Source: Alteromonas macleodii ATCC 27126 (lineage in GTDB: Bacteria > Pseudomonadota > Gammaproteobacteria > Enterobacterales > Alteromonadaceae). Taken from it: a stretch of DNA of 64,000 nt. The notes beneath the pieces were generated by a model. That model did no database searches, was not told where the DNA came from, and saw only the letters and a list, made by a program, of their open reading frames with translations. A program made the translations under genes and the position numbers. The number at the start of each line of letters is the position of its first letter. Position 1 is the stretch's first letter. Location: positions 4,030,001 through 4,094,000 of the forward strand of contig NC_018632.1 in NCBI RefSeq assembly GCF_000172635.2, written 5' to 3'. Shown piece by piece: positions 8,344 through 18,657 of this stretch.

Positions 8344-8791
8344 TGCGAAGGATCTACCTTATTTGACGATTGTTACAGCGCGTAATGCGCTTACTAAGCT
8401 TCTTATGTTGAAACTAATTATACTGAGGCTTCTTGCAGACCTATACGTTACAGCAAGTTGAGCTGCTAACAGCTAGCTACACATTTTGCCACTAGAGCAT
8501 CTGGCCCAGCCTTGAAAGACAAATATTTAAACATACTTTACAGGTAAGCATAAAAGGAATGTTTTTTGTTTGGCCTTTTTATAAGGCTATCTTTTTATAC
8601 GGCTACCTTGTCTAGCTCTCTTGTTTAGCATTTGGCCAAAAACCGCTTGATCAAGGCCCTGCCATCCTTTATTATGCGCCGCTCTTTTGCGATAGGCTGT
8701 TCTTTGAACGACTTATCATTTGAATTAAGTAACGTATGGTGTGCGACTTCGGGTTGTATAGCGATACGGCCTTATTATGTGAGGTAACCCA
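8344..8791. other. Intergenic region between priA and rpmE
   Basis: 448 bp divergent promoter region. It holds runs of T and A and a short imperfect GGCC..GGCT stem near 8571-8590. I see no convincing riboswitch, RNA gene or open frame. A GTGAGG site before 8792 serves rpmE. Confidence 0.4.
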
Positions 8792-9004
8792 ATGAAACAA
8801 GATATCCACCCAAAATACGAAGAAATCACAGCAACTTGCTCATGTGGTAACGTAATGAACATTCGTTCTACGCTTGGTAAAGACATCAACCTAGACGTAT
8901 GTTCTTCATGTCACCCATTCTACACTGGTAAGCAACGTAACGTTGACACTGGTGGTCGTGTTGATCGCTTCAAGAAGCGTTTCGGTGCATTGGGCAAAAA
9001 GTAA
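8792..9004 (+). CDS. rpmE: 50S ribosomal protein L31, zinc-type
   Basis: 70-residue ribosomal protein L31 of the zinc-binding (C+) class: C-S-C-G at 16-19 and [11 protein letters not shown] at 37-47 give the four-cysteine metal site, followed by [10 protein letters not shown] and a basic tail. It bridges the two ribosomal subunits. It has a GAGG ribosome site and its own intrinsic terminator, so it is probably monocistronic. Zinc-type L31 is replaced by a cysteine-free paralogue under zinc starvation in many bacteria; no such paralogue or Zur site was recognised here. Confidence 0.97.
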   Translation: MKQDIHPKYEEITATCSCGNVMNIRSTLGKDINLDVCSSCHPFYTGKQRNVDTGGRVDRFKKRFGALGKK

Positions 9005-9020
9005 GCCTGATATCGAGTTC

Positions 9021-9049
9021 AAAAAAAGCGCCTTTATGGCGCTTTTTTA
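9021..9049 (+). terminator. Intrinsic terminator of rpmE
   Basis: An AGCGCC/GGCGCT stem flanked by an A-run and a T-run, 17 bp after the rpmE stop. Confidence 0.9.
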
Positions 9050-9209
9050 TTGCTTAAAATTCACGCTTCACACAAACAAGGTGTGCCAAACAGCGCTTTA
9101 CCGCCGTTATCCTACGTCAGGCCTGTACCTAGCCAGTGTAACAAGCCCTGCAACTCGCCTTTCTGAAAACGTTTTTAGCTTAATTTACAACATCCAGCGT
9201 AACCTGAAC

Positions 9210-9527
9210 TCAGTGAAGGTTTTTAACATTAGATAAATGCCTATCCCAATTGCCGCCACTCACTTTCTTACACTCTTCTTCGCTATCAAAATAAATACCA
9301 ACGGGTGCTGACTTAATTGACGCCAAAGCAATATTCACTTGGTTTATGAAGTCTATATCCCAACCATTAGTTAACGCCCGCTGCTTCTCCTGCTCAGTAT
9401 TAAACACGGCAATCACTTGCGGCGCTCTCCAATGTCCTACGTGAGTTAGCCAAACAAATCCATTATTGGTAGATTTTACGCTTTCACACACATCGGTTAG
9501 CACGGTTATTAGTTTTCTTTCTGTCAT
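9210..9527 (-). CDS. Conserved hypothetical protein (about 105 aa)
   Basis: The start is set at ATG 9527 (M-T-E-R-K-L-I-T-V-L-T-D-V-C-E) with a GAGGA/GAAGG purine stretch just upstream; the open frame extends to 9698, but the extra 57 residues look like non-coding sequence. The protein has an N-terminal helix, a G-F-V-W-L-T-H-V strand, then V-I-A-V-F-N-T and a helical C-terminus. Similar short proteins are annotated in marine gammaproteobacteria as 'Fis family' regulators or hypothetical, without clear functional proof; I do not see a convincing Fis HTH here. It faces rpmE across 200 bp. Confidence 0.6.
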   Translation of the reverse strand: MTERKLITVLTDVCESVKSTNNGFVWLTHVGHWRAPQVIAVFNTEQEKQRALTNGWDIDFINQVNIALASIKSAPVGIYFDSEEECKKVSGGNWDRHLSNVKNLH

Positions 9528-10205
9528 ATCCTCGCCTTCAGCGCGAATTTTGAGTGGGCTTTCACAGGATTTTATCAGAAATATTGGATGGAGAATTAAC
9601 GAGGTGTCTCCCTGCGTTCTATTTTCCTGATTTGGGTTTCTGTCCAATGCATTTATGAGAACGTAGATCCCTTTGATAGCTTTATTTTCCCCCTCCACAC
9701 AATAGACCTACAGAATGTTATAACAAGTCAAAATAAATAGCATGAATGGCAATTATAGCCCCATTTTACTGGTCTAATTAGTATGCCTAACCTACATTGG
9801 TATATGAGAATTCTGATCAGATATGTACACAGTGATTGGCTGTGTTAGAGTTGTGATCGGCACTTTGATACTGAGCATTAATTCTGTGAATAATGCATGA
9901 CTTTCAAGACTTGTGGCGCTTTTGGGTACATAAACCAGAGGCTTGTATCCATTAAGGTATGTGAGCAAAATCAGTAAAGGTTAACGCCTAGTCTGCTTTT
10001 CCACATGCCACCTTGGGGCCTATTGATGATTGCTGTAAAACAAAGATCAACAAGCCCTAGTGCTAACAACTATTTATAATCACTTTGTCATTACTTGGTT
10101 GTAACGCGCTTACGTTTATCTACCTATAACTATAACGACAATAAAATAGCTACAGAGCGTGAACGAAAACACCGATGAACCCTACATCTAAGGATACCTT
10201 TTTAC
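9528..10205. other. Intergenic region upstream of maeB
   Basis: About 680 bp between a hypothetical gene and maeB. It is AT-rich with no supported gene. Isolated TGTGA half-sites (near 9850-9900) are not full CRP sites. Nothing else was recognised. Confidence 0.35.
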
Positions 10206-11441
10206 ATGTCAGATTTTAGACAACGCGCACTCGACTATCACGCCAAACCCACACCTGGAAAAATCCGCGTAGAGTTATCTAAACCAGCCGACAGCGTCGA
10301 TGACCTTGCTCTTGCCTATAGCCCAGGCGTTGCCGAGCCGGTCAGAGAAATTGCCGAAGATGCAGATAACGCCTATAAGTACACGGGTAAAGGAAACCTG
10401 GTTGCCGTTATCAGTAACGGAACCGCGATTTTAGGGCTGGGTAACCTAGGCCCACTGGCATCGAAACCTGTTATGGAAGGTAAAGCCCTTCTGTTTAAAC
10501 GCTTTGCTGGCCTGGATGCCATTGACATTGAGGTGAAGCATCGTACAACCGAAGAGTTCATTAATACGGTAGCGAATATCGCTGACACATTTGGCGGCAT
10601 TAACTTAGAAGACATTAAAGCGCCTGAATGCTTTGAGATTGAACAAGAGCTAATTAAGCGCTGTAAAATTCCGGTATTCCATGATGATCAGCACGGTACC
10701 GCTATTGTAACTGCAGCGGGCATGCTTAATGCTCTGGAAATTCAGGGTAAAAGCATAGAGAGCGCTAAAATTGTGTGTATGGGTGCCGGTGCAGCAGCGG
10801 TCGCTTGTATGGAACTGCTTATTAAGTGTGGTGCCCAGCGCGAACGTATTTATATGCTAGACAGAAAAGGCGTTATCCATACTCGTCGCGAAGACTTAAC
10901 TGAGCATAAAAAGCTATTTGCTAACAATACTGACAAGCGTACGCTTGAAGATGTAATGGAAGGTGCGGATATTTTTGTTGGTGTGTCTGGACCGGATGTT
11001 TTACCACCAGAAACACTGGCCTTGATGGCTGAAAACCCAATTGTATTTGCATGTTCTAACCCAGACCCTGAGATAAAGCCTGAACTTGCTCACGAAGTAC
11101 GTAAAGATCTTATTATGGCCACTGGACGTTCGGACTACCCTAACCAAGTAAATAACGTACTGTGCTTCCCGTTTATTTTCCGTGGCGCGCTAGATGTTCG
11201 TGCAACGGCCATCAACGATGAAATGAAAGTAGCAGCAGTAGAAGCCCTTCGTGCTATTACGAAAGAGCCTGTACCAGAAGAAGTACTAGCTGCCAGTAAG
11301 AGTACTAGTCTGACATTTGGTAAGGAATACATTATTCCTAAACCTATGGATCCGCGTTTATGCGAGCGTATTGCTACCGCCGTATCTAAGGCTGCGATTG
11401 AATCTGGCGTTGCACGCGTGCCTGAAAGCCCAGAAGAATAA
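10206..11441 (+). CDS. maeB: NAD(P)-dependent malic enzyme, short form
   Basis: Oxidative decarboxylation of malate to pyruvate, giving NAD(P)H. At 411 residues it has the malic N domain (Y-S-P-G-V-A-E-P near 38-45, K-A-L-L-F-K-R-F-A-G, N-L-E-D-I-K-A-P-E-C-F metal region) and the NAD-binding domain (G-A-G-A-A-A near 195, later F-A-C-S-N-P-D-P-E). The C-terminal phosphotransacetylase-like domain of E. coli MaeB (759 aa) is missing, so this is the short bacterial form and may lack the allosteric control attributed to that domain. Cofactor preference cannot be read safely. It is monocistronic and convergent with metJ. Confidence 0.93.
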   Translation: MSDFRQRALDYHAKPTPGKIRVELSKPADSVDDLALAYSPGVAEPVREIAEDADNAYKYTGKGNLVAVISNGTAILGLGNLGPLASKPVMEGKALLFKRFAGLDAIDIEVKHRTTEEFINTVANIADTFGGINLEDIKAPECFEIEQELIKRCKIPVFHDDQHGTAIVTAAGMLNALEIQGKSIESAKIVCMGAGAAAVACMELLIKCGAQRERIYMLDRKGVIHTRREDLTEHKKLFANNTDKRTLEDVMEGADIFVGVSGPDVLPPETLALMAENPIVFACSNPDPEIKPELAHEVRKDLIMATGRSDYPNQVNNVLCFPFIFRGALDVRATAINDEMKVAAVEALRAITKEPVPEEVLAASKSTSLTFGKEYIIPKPMDPRLCERIATAVSKAAIESGVARVPESPEE

Positions 11442-11525
11442 AATTCTGGCGCATAAGGCAAAAAAAATGGAGGGGCTAGTGCTCAACCTTTATTTGCTAA
11501 AAAGTGCGCTTCGAGAATACAAGTA

Positions 11526-11590
11526 CATAAAAAACGGCGCCGTGTTGTAGGTTATCAACTAGCAATAACTTATAACAAAGCGCCGTTTCT
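11526..11590. terminator. Terminator between maeB and metJ
   Basis: Perfect 9-bp arms AAACGGCGC (11532-11540) and GCGCCGTTT (11580-11588) with a 39-nt loop. The A-run at 11529-11534 gives a U-run for minus-strand transcripts (metJ). On the plus strand the T-tract is weak, so maeB termination here is less certain. Confidence 0.65.
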
Positions 11591-11605
11591 CTTTAATACC
11601 AAATA

Positions 11606-11938
11606 TCAGTCGTCTTCCGACACATCGTTTTCGAAGCTTGGATCAATGCCCATTTCTTCCATAATGCGTCTTGCTTCAGCCGGTACGCGATTAGGATTGT
11701 CTTTGCGCAGGTCATCATCGTTAGGCAATGGTTGACCGGTAAACGCATGCAAAAATGCTTCACACAACAGTTCTGAATTAGTGGCGTGACGCAAATTATT
11801 GATTTGGCGGCGAGTACGCTCATCAGTAAGCGCCTTAAGCACATTAATAGGTATAGAGACAGTGACTTTCTTTACCTGTTCGCTCTTCTTGCCATGCTCT
11901 GCGTAGGGGTGAATATATTTACCGTTCCATTCTGCCAT
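11606..11938 (-). CDS. metJ: MetJ, methionine repressor
   Basis: Ribbon-helix-helix repressor that uses S-adenosylmethionine as corepressor and shuts down methionine genes. 110 residues. The DNA-contacting strand V-K-K-V-T-V-S-I-P is at 22-30, followed by the two RHH helices ([24 protein letters not shown]). It begins M-A-E-W-N-G-K-Y-I, as in enteric MetJ. It is divergent from metF across a region with MetJ operator boxes, so it very likely represses both itself and metF. Confidence 0.96.
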   Translation of the reverse strand: MAEWNGKYIHPYAEHGKKSEQVKKVTVSIPINVLKALTDERTRRQINNLRHATNSELLCEAFLHAFTGQPLPNDDDLRKDNPNRVPAEARRIMEEMGIDPSFENDVSEDD

Positions 11939-12026
11939 TGTACTAACTCGGTCTACTCTTTTTTATGTTATGAAGAGAAATTCTAAACAAGTTCACGAAA
12001 AGGTCAATTGAGCAGTGTAAACCTCT

Positions 12027-12987
<961 letters not shown>

Positions 12988-13035
12988 TACATACGACAAT
13001 CAGGACCGTGCTTGCGTTTTTTAACGAAGCACTCC

Positions 13036-13063
13036 ACAAAAGGCGCAGTCAATGCGCCTTTGT
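13036..13063 (+). terminator. Intrinsic terminator after metF
   Basis: An ACAAAAGGCGCA/TGCGCCTTTGT stem with a short loop, 50 bp after metF. Confidence 0.7.
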
Positions 13064-13147
13064 TGTATAAAGCCTGCATTAAACTTTGCCACCAAGGCCA
13101 CCCGCAGTTACCATCTGATATAACATGTAATGAACTATCGATGCTTT

Positions 13148-13169
13148 ATAACAGTCCGCATAGATAAGA
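13148..13169 (+). repeat. Solo copy of the ATACCAGTCCGC repeat
   Basis: ATAACAGTCCGCATAGATAA matches the terminal repeat of the mipA insert over about 20 bp with one mismatch. No inverted partner was seen nearby. It lies 44 bp upstream of yihY. Confidence 0.65.
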
Positions 13170-13212
13170 CCGCGCTGTTTACCATTTACACGGTATCGTC
13201 AGGAGAAATTGA

Positions 13213-14097
13213 GTGGATTTAGACAAGGTTAAAGCCTTATATGACAATGTTACTCCTCAGGTTAGAGATCTCTTTAGCATCTTTATAAAGCGCTGTAGAG
13301 AGGACAATATTACTATCTCTGCTGGGCATTTAGCCTATGTAACGTTGTTATCTTTAGTACCATTTATCATGGTGACCTTTACCATTATGTCGGCTTTTCC
13401 TGCCTTCGCATCTGTGAGAAGCAAACTCGAACATTTTGTTTTTAGCAACTTTGTTCCTACCGCCAGTGATGTGGTGCATAAATACATGACCGATTTTGTA
13501 GGCAATGCCTCACAAATGAGTGCTATTGGTATTTTGTCGCTGCTGGTCGTTGCGTTAATGCTTATATCAAACGTAGATAAAACCCTGAATAGAATTTGGC
13601 GTACGCAAAGTGACAGACCGATTGTGTATACCTTTGCTATTTACTGGATGGTGATCACTCTTGGTCCTATGTTAATCGGCTCTAGTGTGGTGGTCAGTTC
13701 TTATTTGACGGGATTAGCGGCATTCACCGAAGAATACACACCAGGTCTTGGTACTTTCTTACTCAGCCTTGTACCAAGCGGCGCAGCCATGCTTGCTTTC
13801 ACCATTTTATACATGGTGGTTCCTAATAGAAGAGTCTTTGCTCGTCACGCACTGGTGGGCGCTATCGTGGCTACTATCGCTTTTGAAATTACCAAGTCAG
13901 GCTTTGCGCTATATGTTACGAACTTTCCTTCGTACGAACTTATTTACGGCGCGCTTGCGGTGGTACCCATTCTGTTTTTATGGGTGTATTTGTCGTGGAT
14001 AATTGTACTGTTTGGTGCTGAATTTACCTGCAGCTTGGGTGAAGCGTTTGAAAACCGAAAAGCAGAGAACGAACCCCGCAAGGTACCTCAAGAATAA
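13213..14097 (+). CDS. yihY: YihY/BrkB family inner-membrane protein
   Basis: 294 residues with about six membrane segments (roughly 35-60, 100-125, 145-170, 185-210, 215-240, 250-275), the family motif N-I-T-I-S-A-G-H-L-A-Y-V-T-L-L-S-L-V-P in the first span, and Y-G-A-L-A-V-V-P-I-L-F-L-W-V-Y near the end. The function of the family is unproven; RNase BN naming in old databases is wrong. The start is GTG 13213 after AGGAGA (13201-13206). In enterics yihY is followed directly by dtd and yiiD; here two minus-strand genes and pip intervene. Confidence 0.92.
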   Translation: MDLDKVKALYDNVTPQVRDLFSIFIKRCREDNITISAGHLAYVTLLSLVPFIMVTFTIMSAFPAFASVRSKLEHFVFSNFVPTASDVVHKYMTDFVGNASQMSAIGILSLLVVALMLISNVDKTLNRIWRTQSDRPIVYTFAIYWMVITLGPMLIGSSVVVSSYLTGLAAFTEEYTPGLGTFLLSLVPSGAAMLAFTILYMVVPNRRVFARHALVGAIVATIAFEITKSGFALYVTNFPSYELIYGALAVVPILFLWVYLSWIIVLFGAEFTCSLGEAFENRKAENEPRKVPQE

Positions 14098-14118
14098 CCA
14101 GCCCTTCAGGTTTAAAAT

Positions 14119-14146
14119 AAAAAAGGGAGCTTCTCGCTCCCTCTCT
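14119..14146 (-). terminator. Intrinsic terminator of the DUF2959 lipoprotein operon
   Basis: A GGGAGC/GCTCCC stem. The A-run on its plus-strand left side gives a U-run to minus-strand transcripts. It may also end yihY from the other side, but without a T-run there. Confidence 0.75.
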
Positions 14147-14165
14147 ATCTATTACTGTTTAAAAG

Positions 14166-14804
14166 CTAGTTTTTCATTGAAGAAATAAACGCATCAGACT
14201 CTGCAATAGCAGAATTCATTTGTCTGATAAGCTGAGCGACGTTGTTCTCGATAGTAGAGAGCTCGCCCTGCAGCGCGCCTATCGCGCTGGCATTTAAATT
14301 GTGCTTCAAGTACAGCACATTATCTTGAAGCGCGCTTAATACCGGCGGCATTTTACTTTCCGCTTTGCGCATAGCGGTCATTAGTGAAGCGTAACGACGT
14401 TTAGTTTCGCGAAGCTTCGCCGCACTATCTCGCTTCAGCGATGCGTTCTCATACTTCTCTAGCTCTTCAGACCATTCATCGAATAAAGCCTCAGCTACAC
14501 TTTCCACCTTGTCTATTCTTGAACTCACTTCTTCCGAGGCGGCAACACTATCTTCGTACTGACCGTTTAATCGATTGTAAACATCTTCAAGTTCACCGCC
14601 ATCAAATGCAACGGCCGCGCTGAATGCCTCCAGCGCCGAATTAAACTGCTCTTGAGCGTCTTCTTGTGATTCTTTCGCGTTTTCAACGCGGTCTACTAAG
14701 ATATCACGCTTTTCAACGCCCACCTTTTCCCATGCTGCGTAATATGCAGACTGACACCCACTAAGGGCAAGCATAGCAACAAATGCTGATGCAAGTAGCT
14801 TCAT
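14166..14804 (-). CDS. DUF2959 lipoprotein
   Basis: 212 residues with a lipoprotein signal peptide: basic start, hydrophobic core, lipobox L-S-G-C with lipidated Cys17. The rest is almost entirely helical and charged: heptad-like stretches at about 35-75, 85-125 and 150-210 suggest a long coiled coil, with the family segments Y-Y-A-A-W-E-K-V-G-V-E-K-R-D-I-L and F-S-A-A-V-A-F-D-G-G-E-L. The function is unknown; an envelope location is inferred from the lipobox. Its start overlaps the stop of the small membrane gene by 4 bp (ATGA), so translation is likely coupled. Confidence 0.88.
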   Translation of the reverse strand: MKLLASAFVAMLALSGCQSAYYAAWEKVGVEKRDILVDRVENAKESQEDAQEQFNSALEAFSAAVAFDGGELEDVYNRLNGQYEDSVAASEEVSSRIDKVESVAEALFDEWSEELEKYENASLKRDSAAKLRETKRRYASLMTAMRKAESKMPPVLSALQDNVLYLKHNLNASAIGALQGELSTIENNVAQLIRQMNSAIAESDAFISSMKN

Positions 14805-15043
14805 GCGGTTACTCCACCTCTAAAGCGCGCTGCGCTTATAATACTGATTAGATGCAAAATGGCACCTAATGGCCAGAATACGATAGCAAGAACGACGGTC
14901 GCAGCCAGGGCATAGCACACGCCTACGGTAATGAAATAGAACAGCGCGCCCAGTATTCTGCCTTGAACCAAATGACCTAAACCAGGAATAAAGAAGTTAC
15001 AAATTGCGGCGATTACATTACCGCCCGATCCTTGACCTGCCAT
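14801..15043 (-). CDS. Small membrane protein (80 aa), TM2-like
   Basis: 80 residues, mostly two hydrophobic hairpins: F-F-I-P-G-L-G-H-L-V-Q-G-R at 17-29, which resembles the turn of TM2-type small membrane proteins, and a long apolar stretch at 30-70. It lacks cysteine pairs or catalytic residues. First gene of a two-gene unit with the DUF2959 lipoprotein. The function is unknown; a role with the downstream envelope lipoprotein is inferred from coupling only. Confidence 0.75.
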   Translation of the reverse strand: MAGQGSGGNVIAAICNFFIPGLGHLVQGRILGALFYFITVGVCYALAATVVLAIVFWPLGAILHLISIISAARFRGGVTA

Positions 15044-15231
15044 ATAAACATCCTCGCATTTATGACTATAATATGATTAGCTAGCACGTAATGACACTTG
15101 TTCTATAGTATACACTTGAGGTTTATCGCTTATTTTACAAGCATAAACAGCGTTGAAGCAGTCAGCACGCAACCGTTTGTATAACAATAAACTAAACTAA
15201 AACAGGCACTCACACAACGCGCAGAAACAAA

Positions 15232-16209
15232 ATGAAACGACTTTACCCCGATGTTACCTACTATGAAAATGGATTTATCGAAGTGGGAAGTGGGCATTCG
15301 CTTTACTTCGAGCAAAGTGGTAATCCAAACGGCATCCCCGTGCTCTTTATTCACGGAGGCCCAGGTGCAGGCTTACCCCCTAATTACAAATGCTTTTTTG
15401 ACAGCAATAAGTATCGCATTGTCGGCTATGAGCAACGTGGTTGCGGCCGCTCTACGCCTATAGCTGACACGCTAAATAACGACACCTGGTCGAATGTTGA
15501 AGATATCGAAGCATTACGTACACACCTTTCAATTCCAAAATTTCTCTTGTTTGGCGGTTCGTGGGGTTCGACACTCGCCCTGCTCTACGCGTTAAAGTAC
15601 ACACCGCGAGTGACAGGACTCATTCTACGTGGCGTATTTTTAGCTCGACAGGAAGACAGGGATTGGTTTTTATCGCCAAATGGCTGTGCAGCTCAGTTAT
15701 TTCCCGAGTATTACCGGAAATTTACAAAAGATGTGCCTAAGCCTGTGACCTCTAATTCAGTGTGTGATTTCTATAGCGCAATGGTGCGTTCTAGCAATGA
15801 TGTACTAAGACATTCAGCGCTTAAAAGATGGTACCAATGGGAAGAGAGACTTTCTCGTATAACTCTACCACCTGGTGTGGGTGATTCGACAACTAATTAC
15901 CCTATGCAGCTAGTCACCTGTTTAGCCACATTGGAATGCCATTTCCTATCTAATCAATGTTTCCTAGATGAAAACTATATTCTTGAAAACATTAGCAAAA
16001 TAAGTCATATTCCTGGAACAATTGTACATGGTCGTTACGACATGATCTGCAAAACAGAAGCGGCGGAGGCACTTCACAAAGCGTGGCCTCAAAGTCAGCT
16101 ACAAATTATCCCCGACGCGGGGCACAGTACTTCCGAGCCTAGTATAGGTTACGCGCTCTGCCGTGCTACCCGCGACATGTCTCGCTTTATTCAGGAGTCG
16201 TCGAAGTGA
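15232..16209 (+). CDS. pip: Proline iminopeptidase (alpha/beta hydrolase)
   Basis: Cytoplasmic serine peptidase removing N-terminal proline from peptides. 325 residues: H-G-G-P-G-A-G oxyanion region near 40-46, the nucleophile elbow G-G-S-W-G-S near 105-110, R-G-V-F-L-A-R that follows it in this family, the acid site H-G-R-Y-D near 270, and the catalytic His in D-A-G-H-S near 297. The S33 family is well recognised. Its stop overlaps the GTG start of dtd by 4 bp, so the two are coupled. The ribosome site is weak. Confidence 0.92.
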   Translation: MKRLYPDVTYYENGFIEVGSGHSLYFEQSGNPNGIPVLFIHGGPGAGLPPNYKCFFDSNKYRIVGYEQRGCGRSTPIADTLNNDTWSNVEDIEALRTHLSIPKFLLFGGSWGSTLALLYALKYTPRVTGLILRGVFLARQEDRDWFLSPNGCAAQLFPEYYRKFTKDVPKPVTSNSVCDFYSAMVRSSNDVLRHSALKRWYQWEERLSRITLPPGVGDSTTNYPMQLVTCLATLECHFLSNQCFLDENYILENISKISHIPGTIVHGRYDMICKTEAAEALHKAWPQSQLQIIPDAGHSTSEPSIGYALCRATRDMSRFIQESSK

Positions 16210-16643
16210 TAGGACTAATTCAACGCGTATCGGAAGCCAATGTCACCGTTGCCGGTAATGTTATCGGCGAAATTGGTAAAGGCATGTTGGTGCTCTTGGG
16301 TGTTGAGAAAGAAGACGGTGACGCGGAAATAGAGAAACTAGCAAATAAGCTCTGTCGATATCGCATGTTCAGTGACGAAGACGGAAAAATGAATCTAAAT
16401 GTTGAGCAAGTGGGAGGCGAAATACTGGTGGTCTCTCAGTTCACACTCGTAGCCGATACGCAGAAAGGTAATCGCCCTGGTTTTTCACGCGGTGCATCGC
16501 CAGAACACGGCCAAGCCATTTATGAAAAGTTCGTTCAGTCTTTAAAAGATAAAGGTATGGTGGTGGCCACCGGCGAGTTCGGTGCTGATATGCAGGTAGG
16601 CCTAATTAATGACGGCCCCGTCACCTTTCAATTTGGCGTATAA
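16206..16643 (+). CDS. dtd: D-aminoacyl-tRNA deacylase
   Basis: Removes D-amino acids (and Gly from tRNA-Ala) mischarged on tRNA. 145 residues, the exact family length. The start is GTG 16206, overlapping pip. Motifs: M-I-G-L-I-Q-R-V start, S-Q-F-T-L-V-A-D near 78-85, G-N-R-P-G-F-S, and the C-terminal N-D-G-P-V-T-F carrying the cross-subunit Gly-Pro motif that gives chiral proofreading. Confidence 0.97.
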   Translation: MIGLIQRVSEANVTVAGNVIGEIGKGMLVLLGVEKEDGDAEIEKLANKLCRYRMFSDEDGKMNLNVEQVGGEILVVSQFTLVADTQKGNRPGFSRGASPEHGQAIYEKFVQSLKDKGMVVATGEFGADMQVGLINDGPVTFQFGV

Positions 16644-16758
16644 CGGGTAAAATCGTACGCTTCGTCAGCATCCCAAACTTGCTTACATAATTAAGCTTGT
16701 ACCTCATGTATTCTTACGTTTAAATACTCGTTCATTCATTTAAGAAGGCCGGTTTATT

Positions 16759-17673
16759 GTGTACAAGGTAGTCACACCAAAAAGCGATGCCGAGTTTGAA
16801 GCCTATTTTCATTTTCGGTGGGAACACTTACGCCAGCCATGGAATTTCCCTCCAGGCTCTGAAAAAGACGAATATGAGCAAGTCGCAGAGCACCGTATTA
16901 TTACTAACCGAAATGGCGAAATTGTAGCTTGCGGCCGTGTTCATTTGAACACAGCCGAAGAGGCACAAATTCGTCACATTGCGGTTCACCCAGGCCATCA
17001 ACGCAAGGGCTTAGGCCAAATGATCATGGCCGCACTAGAAAACGTTGCGAAAGACTTGGGCGCCGAGCGCGCTGTAACGAACAGCCGCGAAATATCTATC
17101 GACTTTTTTAGCGCATGTGGCTTTGAAGTTGAGCGTGAAGCGCCTAACGAACTAGGCATGCTTAAACGTCAACAAATGGTCAAGAAGTTCACTGAAAACA
17201 ACACATTAGTACTTCACCCTAAGTGGTGTAAATCACTGCAAGAGACATGGTCTGAGACCATTCCCATTACCGAGCACATGGGAATTAAGCTTTACCAGTA
17301 CACAGGCCGCACGCTTGAAACCCGTGCATCATTAAACAAAAACATCAATATTCACGGCACTATGTTTGCTGGCAGTATTTTTTCTCTAGCTACACTAACT
17401 GGCTGGGGCATGATTTACTTGCAGCTTAAAGAGCGTGGATTAGACGGTGACATTGTATTGGGCGATGGTGATATCCATTACCACAAACCCATCACGATGA
17501 AACCAAGGGCAATCTGTAATATTGAAACCTTGTCTGGAAAATTCAAGCCGCTAGAGAACGACAACAAGGCAAGGTTTGAGCTGAGTGTGGCAATTTTAGA
17601 TGGCGACACCCCTGTGGCGGAATTTGAAGGGGTATTCTACGTACTTCCTCCCTCTAAAAATGAAGAAGAGTAG
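16759..17673 (+). CDS. fabY: FabY/YiiD: GNAT + hotdog thioesterase-like protein
   Basis: 304-residue fusion. N-terminal GNAT acetyltransferase domain (about 1-140) with I-R-H-I-A-V-H-P-G-H-Q-R-K-G-L-G, the acetyl-CoA loop; C-terminal hotdog domain (about 165-300) with N-I-N-I-H-G-T-M-F-A-G-S and G-D-I-H-Y-H-K-P, typical of the YiiD family. E. coli YiiD is named FabY as a probable acyltransferase linked to the start of fatty acid synthesis; the biochemical role is not fixed. It follows dtd as in enterics. The start is GTG 16759 with AAGAAGG upstream. Confidence 0.88.
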   Translation: MYKVVTPKSDAEFEAYFHFRWEHLRQPWNFPPGSEKDEYEQVAEHRIITNRNGEIVACGRVHLNTAEEAQIRHIAVHPGHQRKGLGQMIMAALENVAKDLGAERAVTNSREISIDFFSACGFEVEREAPNELGMLKRQQMVKKFTENNTLVLHPKWCKSLQETWSETIPITEHMGIKLYQYTGRTLETRASLNKNINIHGTMFAGSIFSLATLTGWGMIYLQLKERGLDGDIVLGDGDIHYHKPITMKPRAICNIETLSGKFKPLENDNKARFELSVAILDGDTPVAEFEGVFYVLPPSKNEEE

Positions 17674-17737
17674 CGTTACGGATTAGCGATCATCACTAAT
17701 TCGTACGAGCCGTCACTAAGAACAAAAATCCACTCAT

Positions 17738-17765
17738 AAAAAAAGCGCCGTTAAGGCGCTTTTTA
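17738..17765. terminator. Bidirectional terminator between fabY and rpoH
   Basis: An AAAGCGCC/GGCGCTTT stem with an A-run before and a T-run after. It serves the convergent genes fabY and rpoH. Confidence 0.88.
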
Positions 17766-17802
17766 CGTCGTTAAGCTATGTGTAAGCTATGCACTGCGTG
17801 TA

Positions 17803-18657
17803 CTACGCGACCATAGCTGCTTGAAGCTTTTTCATCGCGTTCTTTTCAATTTGACGAACACGCTCTGCAGAAACCTGATATTTATCAGCTAAGTCTTGCA
17901 GAGTAATCTTGTTGTCTGCTAACCAACGAGTTTCGATGATATCTTGGCTACGCTCGTCTAGCGTTTTAATCGCTGAGTACAAGCGCTTGCTCGCCGCTGT
18001 ATCCCAGTCGTTGTTGATTACGTCAGTTTCAACATCTGAAGATTTGTCTTCTAAATACTGAACTGGCGCAAAATTGCCTGTTTCATCTTCGTCCGCAGTT
18101 AAATCGAACGCTTGGTCTTGAGAACTCATACGCGCTTCCATTTGAAGCACTTCTTTTGTACTCACGCCTAATTCGTTCGCTACTGTTTGCACTTCGTCAT
18201 GAGTAAACCAACCAAGACGCTTCTTCGCCTTACGAAGGTTAAAGAACAGTTTGCGCTGCGCTTTGGTTGTCGCAACTTTCACTATTCGCCAGTTTTTAAG
18301 TACAAACTCATGAATTTCTGCTTTGATCCAATGTACCGCGAAAGAAACCAAACGTACGCCCACTGTTGGGTCGAAACGCTTAACGGCTTTCATCAGACCG
18401 ATGTTACCTTCTTGAATTAAGTCGGCTTGTGGTAAGCCATAACCTGAGTAAGATTTTGCAATGTGCACAACAAAACGAAGATGTGACATTACTAGCTTAC
18501 GAGCGGCTTGTAAGTCTTCGTCTTCGCGAAGGCGCACTGCCAACTCGCGCTCTTCCTCAGCGCTAAGCATATCAATGCTGCTTACAGCTTGGATGTAGCC
18601 TTCAATGCTACCGCTGTGTGGCACTGACAGGGCCATAGATTGCAAATTGTTGCTCAT
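17803..18657 (-). CDS. rpoH: RpoH, heat-shock sigma factor sigma-32
   Basis: Alternative sigma factor for heat-shock promoters. 284 residues: region 2 at about 53-122 with [12 protein letters not shown] and [11 protein letters not shown], the diagnostic RpoH box Q-R-K-L-F-F-N-L-R at 134-142, and region 4 with [17 protein letters not shown] at about 255-271. It normally directly follows ftsX; here two EAL-HDOD genes on the opposite strand lie between. hslVU, with a sigma-32-type promoter, is a likely target in the same window. Confidence 0.97.
   Translation of the reverse strand: MSNNLQSMALSVPHSGSIEGYIQAVSSIDMLSAEEERELAVRLREDEDLQAARKLVMSHLRFVVHIAKSYSGYGLPQADLIQEGNIGLMKAVKRFDPTVGVRLVSFAVHWIKAEIHEFVLKNWRIVKVATTKAQRKLFFNLRKAKKRLGWFTHDEVQTVANELGVSTKEVLQMEARMSSQDQAFDLTADEDETGNFAPVQYLEDKSSDVETDVINNDWDTAASKRLYSAIKTLDERSQDIIETRWLADNKITLQDLADKYQVSAERVRQIEKNAMKKLQAAMVA

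Noticed and set aside
8344..8791. A riboswitch or RNA gene between priA and rpmE
   Set aside because: No conserved riboswitch core or strong hairpin series was seen; only AT-rich runs and one weak stem.
9528..9698. N-terminal extension of the 105-residue hypothetical
   Set aside because: Composition looks non-coding and a purine-rich ribosome site precedes the internal ATG.
9840..9905. CRP sites upstream of maeB
   Set aside because: Only TGTGA half-sites, without the TCACA partner at the right spacing.
11593..11844. Second frame over metJ
   Set aside because: Shadow of metJ in another frame; no family match.
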